A DNA stretch of 33,239 nt from Tieghemiomyces parasiticus (lineage: Eukaryota > Kickxellomycota > Dimargaritomycetes > Dimargaritales > Dimargaritaceae): NCBI GenBank assembly GCA_027575765.1, contig JANBPT010000501.1:1-33239 (forward strand), given 5' to 3'. Made by a program: the position numbers and the translations under genes. Each line of letters begins with the position of its first letter. Within the stretch, counting starts at the first letter, position 1. Of this stretch, positions 21,736 through 32,750 are shown one piece after another. The notes under the pieces are model-generated. The model was not told where the DNA came from, made no database searches, and was given only the letters and a program-made list of their open reading frames with translations.

Positions 21736-23536
21736 GCTGCGGCCTGTACAATAGCGAGGTTGTGAAGGGGGAGCTGAGGAATAGGAGCGGTCTTGCGAAT
21801 AAAGATAGGAGGAAACCTATTGCAGGAAGCTATGCGGGTTTGCCGAGCTGGGGTACAGGGACAAAGGGGTTTAGCTCGATGTGGCTGGGGAGGAAATCTA
21901 TATATTAGGCCGAGGAAGTTCAGGAGGAGAGGCAGGGGGTGTACGTAACGCTATGGAAAGAAGGAGGGGCAATCCCTGCTACTTGAGAGAAGCCTAAGGA
22001 GAAGGGGGCGGGCTGTGGTTAGCAGGTTGCGGATTGTAGTGGGGGGGGGGCGGCAAGAGTCAAGCGGCTGGGGAAACTCGGCTGTTTATATAGTAGGCAA
22101 TGATTGAGGACGGCCAGGGGTAATGCGGGGGTGAATCGTCCAAGCGAACAGCTATATGTGGCTTGTTCGACGTACGGCGACCGCAACCAGTAAAGCGGGG
22201 GTGGCGACACGTCGACTGGTATTTATAGTGGCTTCTGACAACCGGCCTTAGCACCTTTAAGATCAGGGATTAAGTAGCGAAGACGTCGAATTCCTGGGAT
22301 ACACAGCGACCAACAACCGTAGTGATGTAAGGGATTGGCGATGAAGGAGGATGTGGGAGGGGGATACAAGTCGGAACCAAGAACGATGCGGAGTCTGGGG
22401 GGAGTGGGCCGGTTTAATACACGAGTCTCTGGCGTTTGACCTTGGCCCTACCCGGTTAGTCAGCCGCCCCCGCCCTCCGATGAGGCAGCTGTCCCCGCGA
22501 TATGATTTTATCATTGGCCAGCCGCCCCCGCCTGCAACGCCCAAACGAGACGCCCTCCGCCATCAACGCCATCCGTTGGTCCTGGTCGCTTGCCAGTGCT
22601 ATGGTAGAGGGTAAAAGGCTTCGCCTGCGCAATTTCGCTTTCGTCTCAGTAGCGCAGGACCAATAGCGGAGGAGGGTAGATACGAAGCAGTCGGGCTTTA
22701 TATGGTGCTTGCCAAATTTATTGGCAGCACCCCACCCCTGGCGGTGCTCCGGATTCTGCCTCAGCTGACGGTTGCACCCATAATAATGATGGGCTGGGGT
22801 GCCAGCGACGGGTGACGTCGGTAGTGATGATTGCCAGCTGTTGATGATGGCTGCAATGCCGACCCTCTGTGAGGCTCGACCCCAAGATCGATGGTGAAGG
22901 AAGCGCCCCGCTGGCCGCGTAGAGAGGGCGGTGGGAGCAGCGGGTGGCACGTCTGGGCCCTGTGCAGTGCAGGCGTGCCCCCGTCCCTTCCGCCCCTCCT
23001 TCATCGCCCAACCGCCCTCCCAGTCTGGCGACCCGCTTGGCTATCTGCCGAGGGCGGCGGTCATGGATGGCTAGCACCCGCGGTCGCCTAAGGCGGAGAA
23101 GAGGGGGGCAGCGGCCGTGCCGCCCAGCACGCTACCCGTCCCCCTCCTTGACCTATCTAGACTAGGCTTTGATTACCACGGCCTATCTTCTATCCTGGGG
23201 ATATCCGTGTTCCCCGCTCTCCCTCCCCCGCTCCACTGGCCTCCTACAATCCCTCCACCTTTCTCCCCGGGCGTACAGAGACACCGCGCCGCTTATTCTC
23301 GCGAGACGGTTGCACTGGGTCCGCCTCCTGCCCAGCCTGTCTCTACCCGGTCGAGCCTCCGGCCCCACCCCGCCCCCGCCCGAGGCATCTCGGCCGGAGA
23401 AGACCTTTTAACCCTAACTGCTGGCATTTCCCCGTCCTCTTCCGCCTTGTCTCCAGGCATTCCTTGTCTTGCCAACCCCCCGTACCCGCCACCTTCACCC
23501 GGTTGTCCACCTCCTTACCCAACGCCTCTTCTCGCC
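21736..23536. other. Divergent intergenic region, GGT / phosphoribosyltransferase
   Basis: About 1.8 kb between two divergent genes with no recognised coding sequence. Minus-strand TATA-like boxes occur at 22085-22092 and 22220-22227. The last 400 bases before the phosphoribosyltransferase ATG are strongly CT-rich, like a leader; they also keep that gene's frame open upstream, so a longer N-terminus cannot be excluded. Confidence 0.5.
22085..22092 (-). promoter_or_regulatory. TATA-like box upstream of GGT
   Basis: The minus strand reads TATATAAA about 350 bases before the GGT start codon; a second candidate (TATAAATA) lies at 22220-22227. Either would imply a long leader. Confidence 0.3.
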
Positions 23537-24429
23537 ATGGTCGCCATGTGCTCCGCACCCGCCGACACCGTAAACAGCGGAGGACCTGGTCCGCGCGCGC
23601 GGTGCAGTTCGACCAACCAGCCCAAGTATGCAGACCGTCTTGAGGGCGGCGCCGCGCTCGCCCGTCAGCTCTTTGACAAGTTCCAGGGCCGGACGGACAC
23701 CGGTAAGTTGAACTATCATATAGCCGAGCTGGATTTACCCCTCCCCACCCCTCTATCGGACTCCGGTAGCCCTCGAACCTAGACCGGCGATAACTGACCG
23801 GCGTGCCCTGTCGCCTCACTCACACCCTTTTCCCCGAATTATAACGCTTTTAAATTACAGCCGTGTTGGCTATTTCCCGGGCCGGACTGGTGGTGGCGGA
23901 CGTGGTCGGCGAAGCGCTCGGCCTGCCTGTGGCGGCCTTCTACGTCCGTCAGATCCGTAGTCCGGACCACCCCAAACTGTCGCTGGGGGCCGTCACCTCG
24001 GGACGACTCACCTCGTACAACACCGAGATTATTGAGGGTCTCGGTTTAACCCCGGCTGCCCTGGAGGCCACCGCAACTGCGGCCAACCTGGAGATGGAAC
24101 ATGAACAGACGGCCCTGGCCCCGCGCTATGGGCACACCCTGCAGAATCTTCTGGCCTCGGACCACCCAATCCGTATTCTTCTGGTCGACGATGGTATCGT
24201 CTCGGGCGATGACGTACGCTCGGCGGTGGACGCGTTGCAGCGCCACCGTCCCGGGACGCGGATCACGGTGGCGACGCCCATCGGGGTGGCCGACACAATG
24301 CGGCTGATTGCGCGCCGGGTCGAGGCGACCGTCGTGGCCTACGTGCCGGTGATTGCCTACAAGGTGCCCAGCTGGTACGAGACGGGCACGGACCTGTCCG
24401 CTGAGGAAGTGGCTCGCATTTCGCACTAG
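23537..24429 (+). CDS. Phosphoribosyltransferase-fold protein of bacterial type
   Basis: Resembles the predicted phosphoribosyltransferases (COG1926-like) that are common in bacteria; the substrate is not known for that family. Exons 23537-23702 and 23861-24429, 158-base GT-AG intron in phase 1, 244 residues. The N-terminus carries YADRLEGGAALARQLFDKF, the family's usual opening. It continues with AVLAISRAGLVVADVVGEAL, where family members have a glycine/arginine-rich turn, then VRQIRSPDHPKLSLGAV, close to the common VRK-x-G-x-PxNPELAMGAV pattern. The PRPP-binding loop is ILLVDDGIVSGDDVRSA (about 161-177). It keeps the two acidic residues (165-166) but has Ser and Asp where bacterial relatives usually have threonines. 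The C-terminus ends SWYETGTDLSAEEVARI, again family-like. The intron and the local codon use show it is a settled nuclear gene. Confidence 0.86.
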
Positions 24430-25813
24430 GTCTATTGCCGCCTATCCCTGCAATTCACCCCCACCTGTTCCACCCCCTCCCTGTACGTCTACCTTTGCGC
24501 CGCCTGTTGGCTCATAGTCTCCCCTTCTTTTCTACGGTCACCTCTCCCCTTTACCCCTGCCCGTGGTTTCGCTCTTTATTTTTATTTCTAGCGGCGATAC
24601 TCTTCACTCACCGCGCTTATTCGCCTTCGATCCGCGGAGGTGGCCACGGTTCGTTTTGTCACATCACGTATACATATATAAATATAGCCTGTCTCGGTGG
24701 AATCATTGGACAGGCTTCCCTACTGCCCCTGACACTATCGTACTCCAGTCCCGAGTTTTATGGCCACAGAAGGCGGATGATAATTAAGGCACGCGATAGC
24801 CACGCCGACGGCGTTACATAGATAGATGTGCTGCTGCGCCTGGGTACCATCCCACCCCTCCTTCTCATGGGTTCTGACTCGGCGCTGTGGTGCGCCGCCA
24901 CTGGCTACGCCGCCGCGGGAGAGGGCTTGCCTGTTCGTTGGTATACAGCCATCCAAGGAGACCCTTTGGCAGCTGCGCCTTGGCAGCTGCCCGAGATTAG
25001 AGGTGGGACGGTATGCAGGCCCAAGCCACAGCAGACTGGGAAGGTGTAAATAGAAGAGGCCTAGGGGGATGTGACTGCCTCTGCCCGTGTAGAGATTGTG
25101 GCCAACCTTACAATTTGGGCGGCGAGGGGGATAGATCCACACATACCTCTTTCCACCCGCGCCATCTACGACCGAGTCTCTCTTCTGCTTTGGCTCCCTG
25201 CCTCGTTCGCACTGCTGCTGCTTTCCCTCTTCCTTCCTACCTCAATTAACTTCGGGACGTTTCCTATACCACTTCGTGGCGTCAAGTATCTGTATGTGAT
25301 CAGACTTGTTCGCCCCTCCCATTTGGTAACTCTTTCCCAGTCTAAGCGTAGAAGGCAATCGGCAAGCCCAGGCCGTCTCCTCATACCACTCAACCCTGAC
25401 ACGCCTTAAGTAAGTTTGCGGTGCCTCGCCTTTTCGAGGGGATTTTTACTCTAGAGTTGTACTATGCACTCATAGATGATAAGGCCTCGGCGTCGTTGCC
25501 AGCACGTATATCGGTGGCAGGTCTCCATTGCGGGTGGGCAGGGCTAAATGCGGTGAAGGGTGGGGGGGGGCATGGACAAGGGGCTCTGGAAACCCTTCCT
25601 TGCTGCTACCTCGTCCAGCGTATTTTCCCACTTTCCTCATAGAGCATCGTCACGGCAGAGGCCTACTACTGCGGCCGTGCCTTGGATGCCATAGCCTAAC
25701 CGGAGCAACCACCGTCGAGGTCGGCTTCGGTAGGCAACCACTTCAAGAGGGGCGTAGCAGGTGTGGGGGGGATGTCGATCAACTGCCCACCCTCGATATC
25801 TCCTTGGTTCACC

Positions 25814-25870
25814 ATCAAGGGCCCAACACCTTTGACGCGGGGAATCGGGGTTTCCCCCCGGACCCTTGAT
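25814..25870. repeat. Nested inverted repeat (hairpin)
   Basis: An outer 8-base perfect stem (ATCAAGGG at 25814-25821 with CCCTTGAT at 25863-25870) encloses an inner stem (GGGGAA at 25839-25844 with TTCCCC at 25852-25857, 7-base loop). Function unknown. Confidence 0.6.
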
Positions 25871-28335
25871 ATGCTCCTGGGGTCCAGGTTGGTCGATCCG
25901 CCCAGCCATTTAGCGCCACTCATTGGAGTGGACGAGGTAAACGGGTCGACACCGGCACCCTGTCCAGTGTGCCGCACTGCGCATCGTAGTCGCGGTCGGT
26001 ACCTGACGTTGGTCGCAAGCCAGTCGGCCACACACTGCTGCGAGACCATAGCCGCCCCCTCCGCCCTAGCTGCAGCTTCGCAGCGGCCTGACGATGAGCC
26101 GCTCGCGGTACCGGGTCGACAGTTGAGGCTGGTTCAGCCTTGCGCATGGCGGGGCGAGACCGCCGACTGTGTGCGTGGACCGCAATGGGCTGGCTGTAGG
26201 AGACCGGCGCGGCCGGCGGCTCGGCTACCGATGCTCCCCCCTCGCCACAACCACTCCCACCGCACTGGGACCGATGCCTCCTTTCTCTCTGTCCCATGGT
26301 GCGGCCTTCGTTGGTACGTAGGCCCTCTTTGATACTGGTTGCGGCTGGCGCCTTTGTTCCCTCCCTCCTCGCCTCTTCCCCACAAAGAGGGGCGGGGGTG
26401 GGGCCCCGCGCACCTCCCGCTCTCGTCCGTGCCCGCAACGGGGAGAGAGAGAGAGGGGGGAGTAGGAGGTATGGTGCAGGTCAGCGTCTTCCGGCTGTGC
26501 TCGCCACTGCTCCTCTCATCGACCGTTCCCATATGTACAGGGCGCACGCACGGTTGCCATGGCCCTATTAATACCCGCCACCGACCCACCGTCAGCCCAC
26601 TTCGCTCATATTCACCCCGCTTCTGATGTTTGCACACCTCCACCGCCTGGCCCCACTTTAACGACTTGATGCCTCCTCCTTGCCTCACACCACATCGTAC
26701 TCTCTGACTGTGTCCCTTATCCCTGCCAGGCCTTGCGCGGCAGCTCCGGCACTAGTTATAACCACCCCTCCCGCATCCATTTGCTCACAGACGCTCCTAA
26801 AGCCCACTACCGCTTGCCCGCCGCCTACGACATACCGTCTCGGATTGACCAACCTTTCTGTACCACCCTCGCCGTCCCTAGACTGCCCACCGGGCCCGGC
26901 TTGCGCGCATCCACCTGACCGCCCGTTCAAGGGGCCTCCTTGACCCGCCACCGCCGGCGTACAGCCCCCAGCCACCAGGTAAGCGTTCCTGTCCCGCTCG
27001 CTGCTGCCGCCCCGCCCGCTGCGCGGGGATCCCAGCGGCGTGTGCTACTCGGCCGCGTTATCTAACCTGTGCCGTGCCTCCTCCCCCTCCGCTGCCCGCC
27101 ACCAATCCCCGTGCCCGGGTCTCCCCGCCCCTGGCCCCGACGTCTTCCCCCACCCGGCTGGCGACTCTCGCGACGTTCCACCGTCCTCCCTGCTTCATCC
27201 GCCCGCTACGCCAACCACCAAAACCGCCGACTCACCGCCACGCGCTTCGCTTTAATGGCCACGGCCCTCGCCTCCTCACTTGACCTGACACGCGCCCGTC
27301 CGTCTCTCTCTCTCTTTGCACGCCCCTTTCCCAAACCCACTCCCCCGGCCCGGCAACTACTGCTGCCCTGCCACCCGATGTCTGCTGCTGCTCCGTTTCT
27401 ATCCTGTTTCCTTCCCTTGCCGACTAGCCCATCCAGTCCACCCCTGAGGAATCCTCGCTGCCTGCAGCCCGCCCATTTGTCCGCTGCCCCCGCCGTCGAC
27501 TGCTCCACGGCCCGAACGCACCTTCTAGACCGTCCAGGCCCTGCGTGCCGCCTACGCTCGTTGCGATCTCGTTAAGCCCCGCCGCCCACCGGCTCCGTCC
27601 GATCCCTCGGCACCCATTGACTACCGGTAAGCAGACCCCAGCCAGCATCTCCCCTCCTCCTCCTCCTTCATTTCCAGGCCCACCCGCTAGCCTCGTGATA
27701 TAGCCGCCCGGGCGTGGGTGGTTTGCAGCCAACTCGGCAACATTTGCCAAGCTGTGCAGGCCAGGCGCTCCCGAGGCCGCTCCATTGCCCCTCCGCATTC
27801 ACGTCGCTTCTCTCCTCCCTCCCCAGTCACCCCTTGTGACCTCGCCCCTCACCCTGACTCCGTGCCCTGGCCACAGTCGGTGGTGGCGGGTTCCCCGTAG
27901 GCTGGGCGCACTGCGTTGACCAGGACCTGCCTAATGGGGCTTGATTGGGTCGCCTCTGATTGTATAGTCTGCCCTGACTTTCCGTACGGCCGATCCTTGC
28001 CGTCCTCTCTTTGAGATAGACGGCCCCCCTATGGCCTTCAGCCGAAAGCGCCAATCTCTGCGGGCGCACAGTGTGGCGGCGATGGTGGTGGTTGTCCGGT
28101 TGCCAGGGGATTAGATAATGCTTGGTGCTTGGGTCGGATCTATTCTGTGCAGACCACGCTAGGGCTGAGAAGCTGAGCCGGGATCGCGGTCCTCGATTCC
28201 ACGGCCGACGCCTGCTCACCACCACCCATCCTGAGCTCACAACTAACTGCCCACCTTACCTACCACTCTGCCCGCCACATCCCCCTACCTACCGACCACC
28301 ACAGCTCCCCCACACTGCCCGGCTCTGTCTCTGGA

Positions 28336-28341
28336 TATATA
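28336..28341 (+). promoter_or_regulatory. TATA-like box of PKA gene
   Basis: TATATA followed by AGCGCC lies about 180 bases before the PKA start codon and is followed by a CT-rich leader. Confidence 0.4.
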
Positions 28342-28516
28342 GCGCCACTTCTCCGCCCCTTGCCATCGTCTCCCTGCTTTACTGTACAAATCATCCGCCT
28401 CCTCCATTTAGTCCCACTCCCTCCTTCCTCCACATCCATCCCTGCCAACCTCCATACGCGAGCGAGGTTCCCATACCGTCGCCAAGATTAAGCGCCAACA
28501 CTCACCCGATCCCCCC

Positions 28517-30352
28517 ATGTCTTTTCTGAACAAAATCATCGAAAAGACGGCCCAAAAGGCGTCGCACCTGACGCACAAGGGCCACCACCATACGCACGAC
28601 CCCACCCGCCAGGGCCCCTACTCGCCCACTCCGCCCTCGGCCCGGTCCGTGCCTTTCACCGCTGACCACATTGGCAGCCCAGCCGTGCCGTCACACGTGG
28701 CTGCCCCTGAGCAGGGCAGTCCCATGCTGCACCACCACCCGTACGGTACCCCCTCCGCCATGGATCACGATACCGCGGCCAGCACCCCTCGCATCGTCGG
28801 GACCCCGCACTTCCCGCCGCCCTCCCCTGCCCCGGACCACCACCGCGCGCCCCCGACCCCGACCAGCCAGCGCGGCCAGTCCCCGGCCAACCAGCATGGC
28901 GACGGCTTCGGCGGGGGCAGCCTCCTCCCGATCGGCACCTCATCCCCTGGCTACGCCCTGGCCCCGGCCGGTCCTCCCTACGTGCCCAGCCCGACCGTTA
29001 GCGCCGACCACAGCCATATCCACAGTGGCAGCCCATCGTCCCGTCCGGGCCCCACTCCCCCCTCTGCCGCCCTGTCCCGGCCTCCGCCCAGCGCCAACCC
29101 TTCCATTACTGCCTTCCGCCCCGCCGTCAGCATGTTTTCCGGAGGCCATCCCAGCTCAGCTATGATGGGACTGGGCGGTGCCGCCGGCAATAGCGGGCTC
29201 ATGACCACCGACCACAAGTCGCCGACCGTCACCCAGACTGCTACCGCCACTTCCGCTAGCCCGTATATCCCTCACCTCCAACACCTGCCGGGGTCGGTGG
29301 ACCCGTCCTACCCGCCTTCCTCCTACGGCCACCAGGCCTCCCCGACTCCGACTCGCCCGGCCGAAGTGCCCGCGCGCCGCGGAGAGGACGCCCGGAGCGG
29401 GGTAGGCCTCGAAGATTTCCGCGTTGAACGGACCCTAGGAACCGGCTCCTTCGGCCGCGTACGTTTAGTTCAATACAAGAAGACGGGCCAGTTCTACGCC
29501 ATGAAGGTCCTCAAGAAGACCGAGGTGGTGCGTGCCAAGCAGGTTGAGCACGTCAACAACGAGCGCAACATCCTCAGCGTCTGCAACTCGCCGTTCCTGG
29601 TCACCCTGCTCGGCGCGTTCCAAGACAACGTTAACCTGTACATGGTCATGGAGTACGTGGTAGGCGGCGAACTCTTCACCTACCTGCGCAAGTATCAGCG
29701 GTTCCCCCCGCAGGTGGCCAAGTTCTACACGGGGGAGGTGGTCCTAGCCTTTGAATACCTCCACTCCATGGACATCATCTACCGCGACCTGAAACCCGAG
29801 AATGTGCTCATCGACCAGCGGGGCCACGTCAAGCTAACCGACTTTGGCTTTGCCAAGCACGTGCCTGACATTACTTGGACCCTGTGTGGAACCCCTGATT
29901 ACCTGGCCCCTGAAATCATCCAGTCCAAGGGCTACGGTAAGGCCGTCGACTGGTACTCCCTGGGCGTGCTCATCTTTGAGATGCTGGCCGGATACCCCCC
30001 ATTCTATGACGAGGATCACTTCAAATTGTACGAAAAGATTTTGGCCGGGCGGATCGCCTGGCCTGCGCACTTTGACCCGTTGGCCAAGGACCTGGTCCGG
30101 CGGTTGCTCACGGCCGACCTGAGTAAACGCTTTGGCAACCTCAAGGGCGGGTCCCAAGACATCAAGTCCCACCGTTGGCTGGCGGAGATCGACTGGAACA
30201 AGCTGTACAACCGCCAAATCCCGGCTCCGCTCATCCCGCAGATGGCCCACACCGGTGACGCTTCCAACTTCGACCTGTACCCGGAGACCAACGAAGTCTA
30301 CGGTGACTACGTGGCCTCTGACCCCTACCGGCCCAAGTTCCCGTCCTTCTAG
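28517..30352 (+). CDS. pkaC: cAMP-dependent protein kinase catalytic subunit
   Basis: AGC-family Ser/Thr kinase of the cAMP pathway. One exon, 611 residues. The first 297 are low-complexity, rich in Pro, Ser, Ala, Thr and His, starting MSFLNKIIEKTAQKASHLTHKG; the kinase domain begins at LEDFRVERTLGTGSFGRV (298-315). Catalytic parts are complete: glycine loop 308-313, Lys330 in YAMK, YRDLKPEN with Asp424, DFG with Asp442, and activation-loop Thr455 in TWTLCGT, the site matching Thr197 of mammalian PKA. The C-terminal tail runs to a final FPSF hydrophobic motif, as in PKA. The sequence GTPDYLAPE has Asp461 where PKA usually has Glu. Similar long N-terminal extensions occur in other fungal PKA subunits. 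It has its own TATA-like element and a simple-repeat 3' flank. Confidence 0.97.
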   Translation: MSFLNKIIEKTAQKASHLTHKGHHHTHDPTRQGPYSPTPPSARSVPFTADHIGSPAVPSHVAAPEQGSPMLHHHPYGTPSAMDHDTAASTPRIVGTPHFPPPSPAPDHHRAPPTPTSQRGQSPANQHGDGFGGGSLLPIGTSSPGYALAPAGPPYVPSPTVSADHSHIHSGSPSSRPGPTPPSAALSRPPPSANPSITAFRPAVSMFSGGHPSSAMMGLGGAAGNSGLMTTDHKSPTVTQTATATSASPYIPHLQHLPGSVDPSYPPSSYGHQASPTPTRPAEVPARRGEDARSGVGLEDFRVERTLGTGSFGRVRLVQYKKTGQFYAMKVLKKTEVVRAKQVEHVNNERNILSVCNSPFLVTLLGAFQDNVNLYMVMEYVVGGELFTYLRKYQRFPPQVAKFYTGEVVLAFEYLHSMDIIYRDLKPENVLIDQRGHVKLTDFGFAKHVPDITWTLCGTPDYLAPEIIQSKGYGKAVDWYSLGVLIFEMLAGYPPFYDEDHFKLYEKILAGRIAWPAHFDPLAKDLVRRLLTADLSKRFGNLKGGSQDIKSHRWLAEIDWNKLYNRQIPAPLIPQMAHTGDASNFDLYPETNEVYGDYVASDPYRPKFPSF

Positions 30353-30383
30353 TCCGGCCTCTTCCTTGCCTTCTCTCTCTCTA

Positions 30384-30404
30384 TGTGTGTGTGTGTGTGT
30401 GTGT
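30384..30404 (+). repeat. (TG)10 microsatellite in PKA 3' flank
   Basis: An uninterrupted 21-base TG run, preceded by a short CT run, starting 31 bases after the PKA stop codon and so probably within the 3' UTR. Confidence 0.95.
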
Positions 30405-31188
30405 ACCCATAGCCACCAACCCCCGATCTTTCCTTTCCCTGTACCATGTATTCCCCTCCCCTCCTTCTGTCCTATGTCCTTTATCCGTTCTGCTGCTCTG
30501 CAGCCCCCTCCCCTCGAATCAGACCCGATCTAATAACGAATTGGTATGTTAGACTACTCTCCTACCTCAATTGCAAGCGCTATCCATGCCACTTTTGGTA
30601 AAACTAGGGATCACCGGCATGTAGTGTACACCTTTATAACACATATCTGGCCAGTCGACAATTTACAAGGATTATGTAGTTCGATGCTCTCTGCCTACCC
30701 CATCTACCCCTGAGTTTCTGTGGCTGTTTGGCGTAGTAACGGCATTGGCCGGCCGGGGTGGTGTGCAGGCGAGCTAGTGCCGAGCAATACCCCCTAGTGA
30801 CCAGCATGGTAAGAGGCCGGCGAGATAAGGAAGAGTTGGTGGTGGGAATTGGCTCGTTCCCATACGGACTTGATAGCCAACCAGGCGCTGAATTCTCTTA
30901 CGCACGTCTAGGAAGCAAGTCACTGGTCCAACTAGGGCGCTTCCCTACCCCACTGAGCGTCTCAGAATGTAGAATTCGAGCGCGGGCGGATCCCTCCCCC
31001 ACGGCCCTCCTCGGGCTACCCCGTCATGTCCCCTCTCTTGGTTGCTTGCCTAGCCGCACCTGCCGACCATCCTTGTGGCGAGCCAGACTTGCCCACTATC
31101 TGTCACGTCTTCTCGGTTCCTTTCTACACTCCCTCCTTTTGTCCTAGCCCTCCTGTGGCCTTGGGCACGATATGCGCTACGCTTAAAC

Positions 31189-31210
31189 ATATATATATAT
31201 ATATATATAT
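31189..31210. repeat. (AT)11 microsatellite upstream of carrier gene
   Basis: An uninterrupted 22-base AT run, continuing into further AT-rich sequence to about 31227, about 200 bases before the carrier ATG. Confidence 0.95.
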
Positions 31211-31411
31211 ACACATAAATATATTTCTTACATGAGCAAATCTGCTCATGTCCTACCTACCTAACGACCCTAACGCAATTTGGGCCTCTTTCACAACCGC
31301 CGGGCCACGCCACCACCCTTACTGTCAACGCGGCCACCCCTCTGCCTCACTCTCTGTCCGGTGCTCAAGTACGGGAACCCCCGCCTCAGTACTCCACCGT
31401 CTAGCGTCGCC

Positions 31412-32750
31412 ATGCCCCCATCCCCAAGCGCTGCCGAGTCTTCCGAGCGGATGCCTGGAACCGCCGAGGTATTCGTGGGCCCCGGCCTCGGTGAACCAGT
31501 GACGGTACTTCCACGACTGAACCCGGCCGTCTTTGGGTTCATGGCCGGTGGTTTGGCCGCTTGTGGCGCCGTCACGTTCACCAATCCCATGGAGGTAAGC
31601 CTGTGCTGTCGTGGGTCCAAATCTGTCGCTATGGGCGACCTTATTCTCACACCCCCCAAGTTGTTAAGGCACCCACCCCACAAGGTTTATAGTTTGACTA
31701 TAATGTGACTTACGATTTTAACTTCCCCAACTGTTGTCACCTCCCCTCCGCGCCTGACGTTGACATCGCCTTAAAAATGGCCGTTCCTTCGTAACTAACC
31801 GGTATACCACCTTTTACTGCCGCCATCATATCCCGCGGAATTGATCCGCAACTTCCTAGGTTGTCAAGACCCGCCTACAACTGCAGGGCGAGAATCTAAT
31901 ACCGAGTGGTTCAACCCGTACGGGTGCCCCTCGGCTACGGCTCGGTACTTTGAGCACATTGACCTTCCTGTTCCGTAGCGAAGGACTGGCCGGTCTCCAG
32001 AAGGGCCTGGGCACGGCCTACCTTTACCAGCTGTGCTTGAACGGCACGCGACTGGGTCTCTACACTCCTACCAAAGACTTTTTCACCCGGCACCTCGCCG
32101 AGGCGACCGCCGCTGGTGAGGTCCCACGCAACCGTACGGCCGTCAACATCCTGTCAGGTATGGTGGCCGGCATCGCGGGGGCCTGCGTGGGTAGCCCGTT
32201 GTACCTCATCAAAACCCGCATGCAGTCCTACTCGACTGCGGCTGGTGTGGGCCACCAGCACCACTACACGGGCACCTGGGGCGCCCTCCGCCGTATCCTC
32301 CGCCAGGACGGAGTCCGTGGACTCTTCCGCGGCATGGATGCCTCCATGGTGCGTACCGGGGTGGGCTCGGCCGTGCAACTCAGCGCCTATGACAAATGCA
32401 AGGACACCCTGCTCGGTCTCAACGGCGGAGACTCGTGGTTTCAGGACAACATTTACACCCACAGCGTTGCGTCGCTCCTCACCGGTCTCCTCGTTTGCTT
32501 CGTCATGAACCCCTTTGACGTAGTCAGCACGCGTATGTACAACCAAAAGACCGACCCCGTCACCGGTCGGGGTTCCCTCTACCGCAACCCAGCCCACTGT
32601 TTGGTAACCACCTTCCGCTCCGAGGGTATCTCGGCCTTTTACAAGGCCCTGGTCCCGCAGTACGTTCGGTTGGGTCCGCACACCGTCCTTATGTTTGTCT
32701 TTATGGAGCAGATCAAGGCGCTGGGCCAAAAGTGGGACTTGGTGGGCTAG
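31412..32750 (+). CDS. OAC1: Mitochondrial carrier, Oac1/SLC25A34-35 type
   Basis: Inner-membrane exchanger of the SLC25 family; the closest group known to me transports oxaloacetate, sulfate and related acids (yeast Oac1). Exons 31412-31594 and 31860-32750, a 265-base GT-AG intron in phase 0, 357 residues. Three repeats each carry the carrier signature: NPMEVVKTRLQLQGE (from residue 58, split by the intron right after NPME), SPLYLIKTRMQS, and NPFDVVSTRMYNQ. The third signature followed by MYNQKTDP and later LGPHTVL is characteristic of the Oac1/SLC25A35 group. Six membrane helices are implied by the three repeats. The N-terminal 40 residues are Ser/Pro-rich and lack a classical presequence, as usual for carriers. 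Substrate is inferred from the subfamily, not seen in the sequence. Confidence 0.95.

Larger units (their letters stand above)
24430..28516. other. 4-kb region without a confirmed gene; possible spliced unit near 27 kb
   Basis: 24430-26680 shows no recognised gene; open frames at 25696-26438 overlap on both strands without clear similarity. From 26680 to 27900 the + strand is GC- and CT-rich. It has two strong donors, at 26980 (CAG then GTAAGC) and 27629 (CCG then GTAAGC), and acceptor-like pyrimidine-AG sites ending near 26881, 27529, 27678 and 27717. One frame before the second donor reads TVQALRAAYARCDLVKP and ends DPSAPIDYR, with coding-like codons, but frames do not join cleanly between pieces. 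It may be an unrecognised Pro/Ser-rich gene. The last 200 bases hold the PKA promoter and leader. Confidence 0.35.
30353..31411. other. Intergenic, PKA 3' flank and carrier promoter
   Basis: About 1.1 kb holding a GT repeat at 30384-30404 and a TA repeat at 31189-31210. No coding sequence recognised; the last 250 bases are CT-rich, consistent with a leader for the carrier gene. Confidence 0.5.

Noticed and set aside
25696..26438. Minus-strand frames of 117 and 172 codons as a gene
   Set aside because: They overlap in different frames with equally open plus-strand frames and show no known motif; GC-rich DNA explains them.
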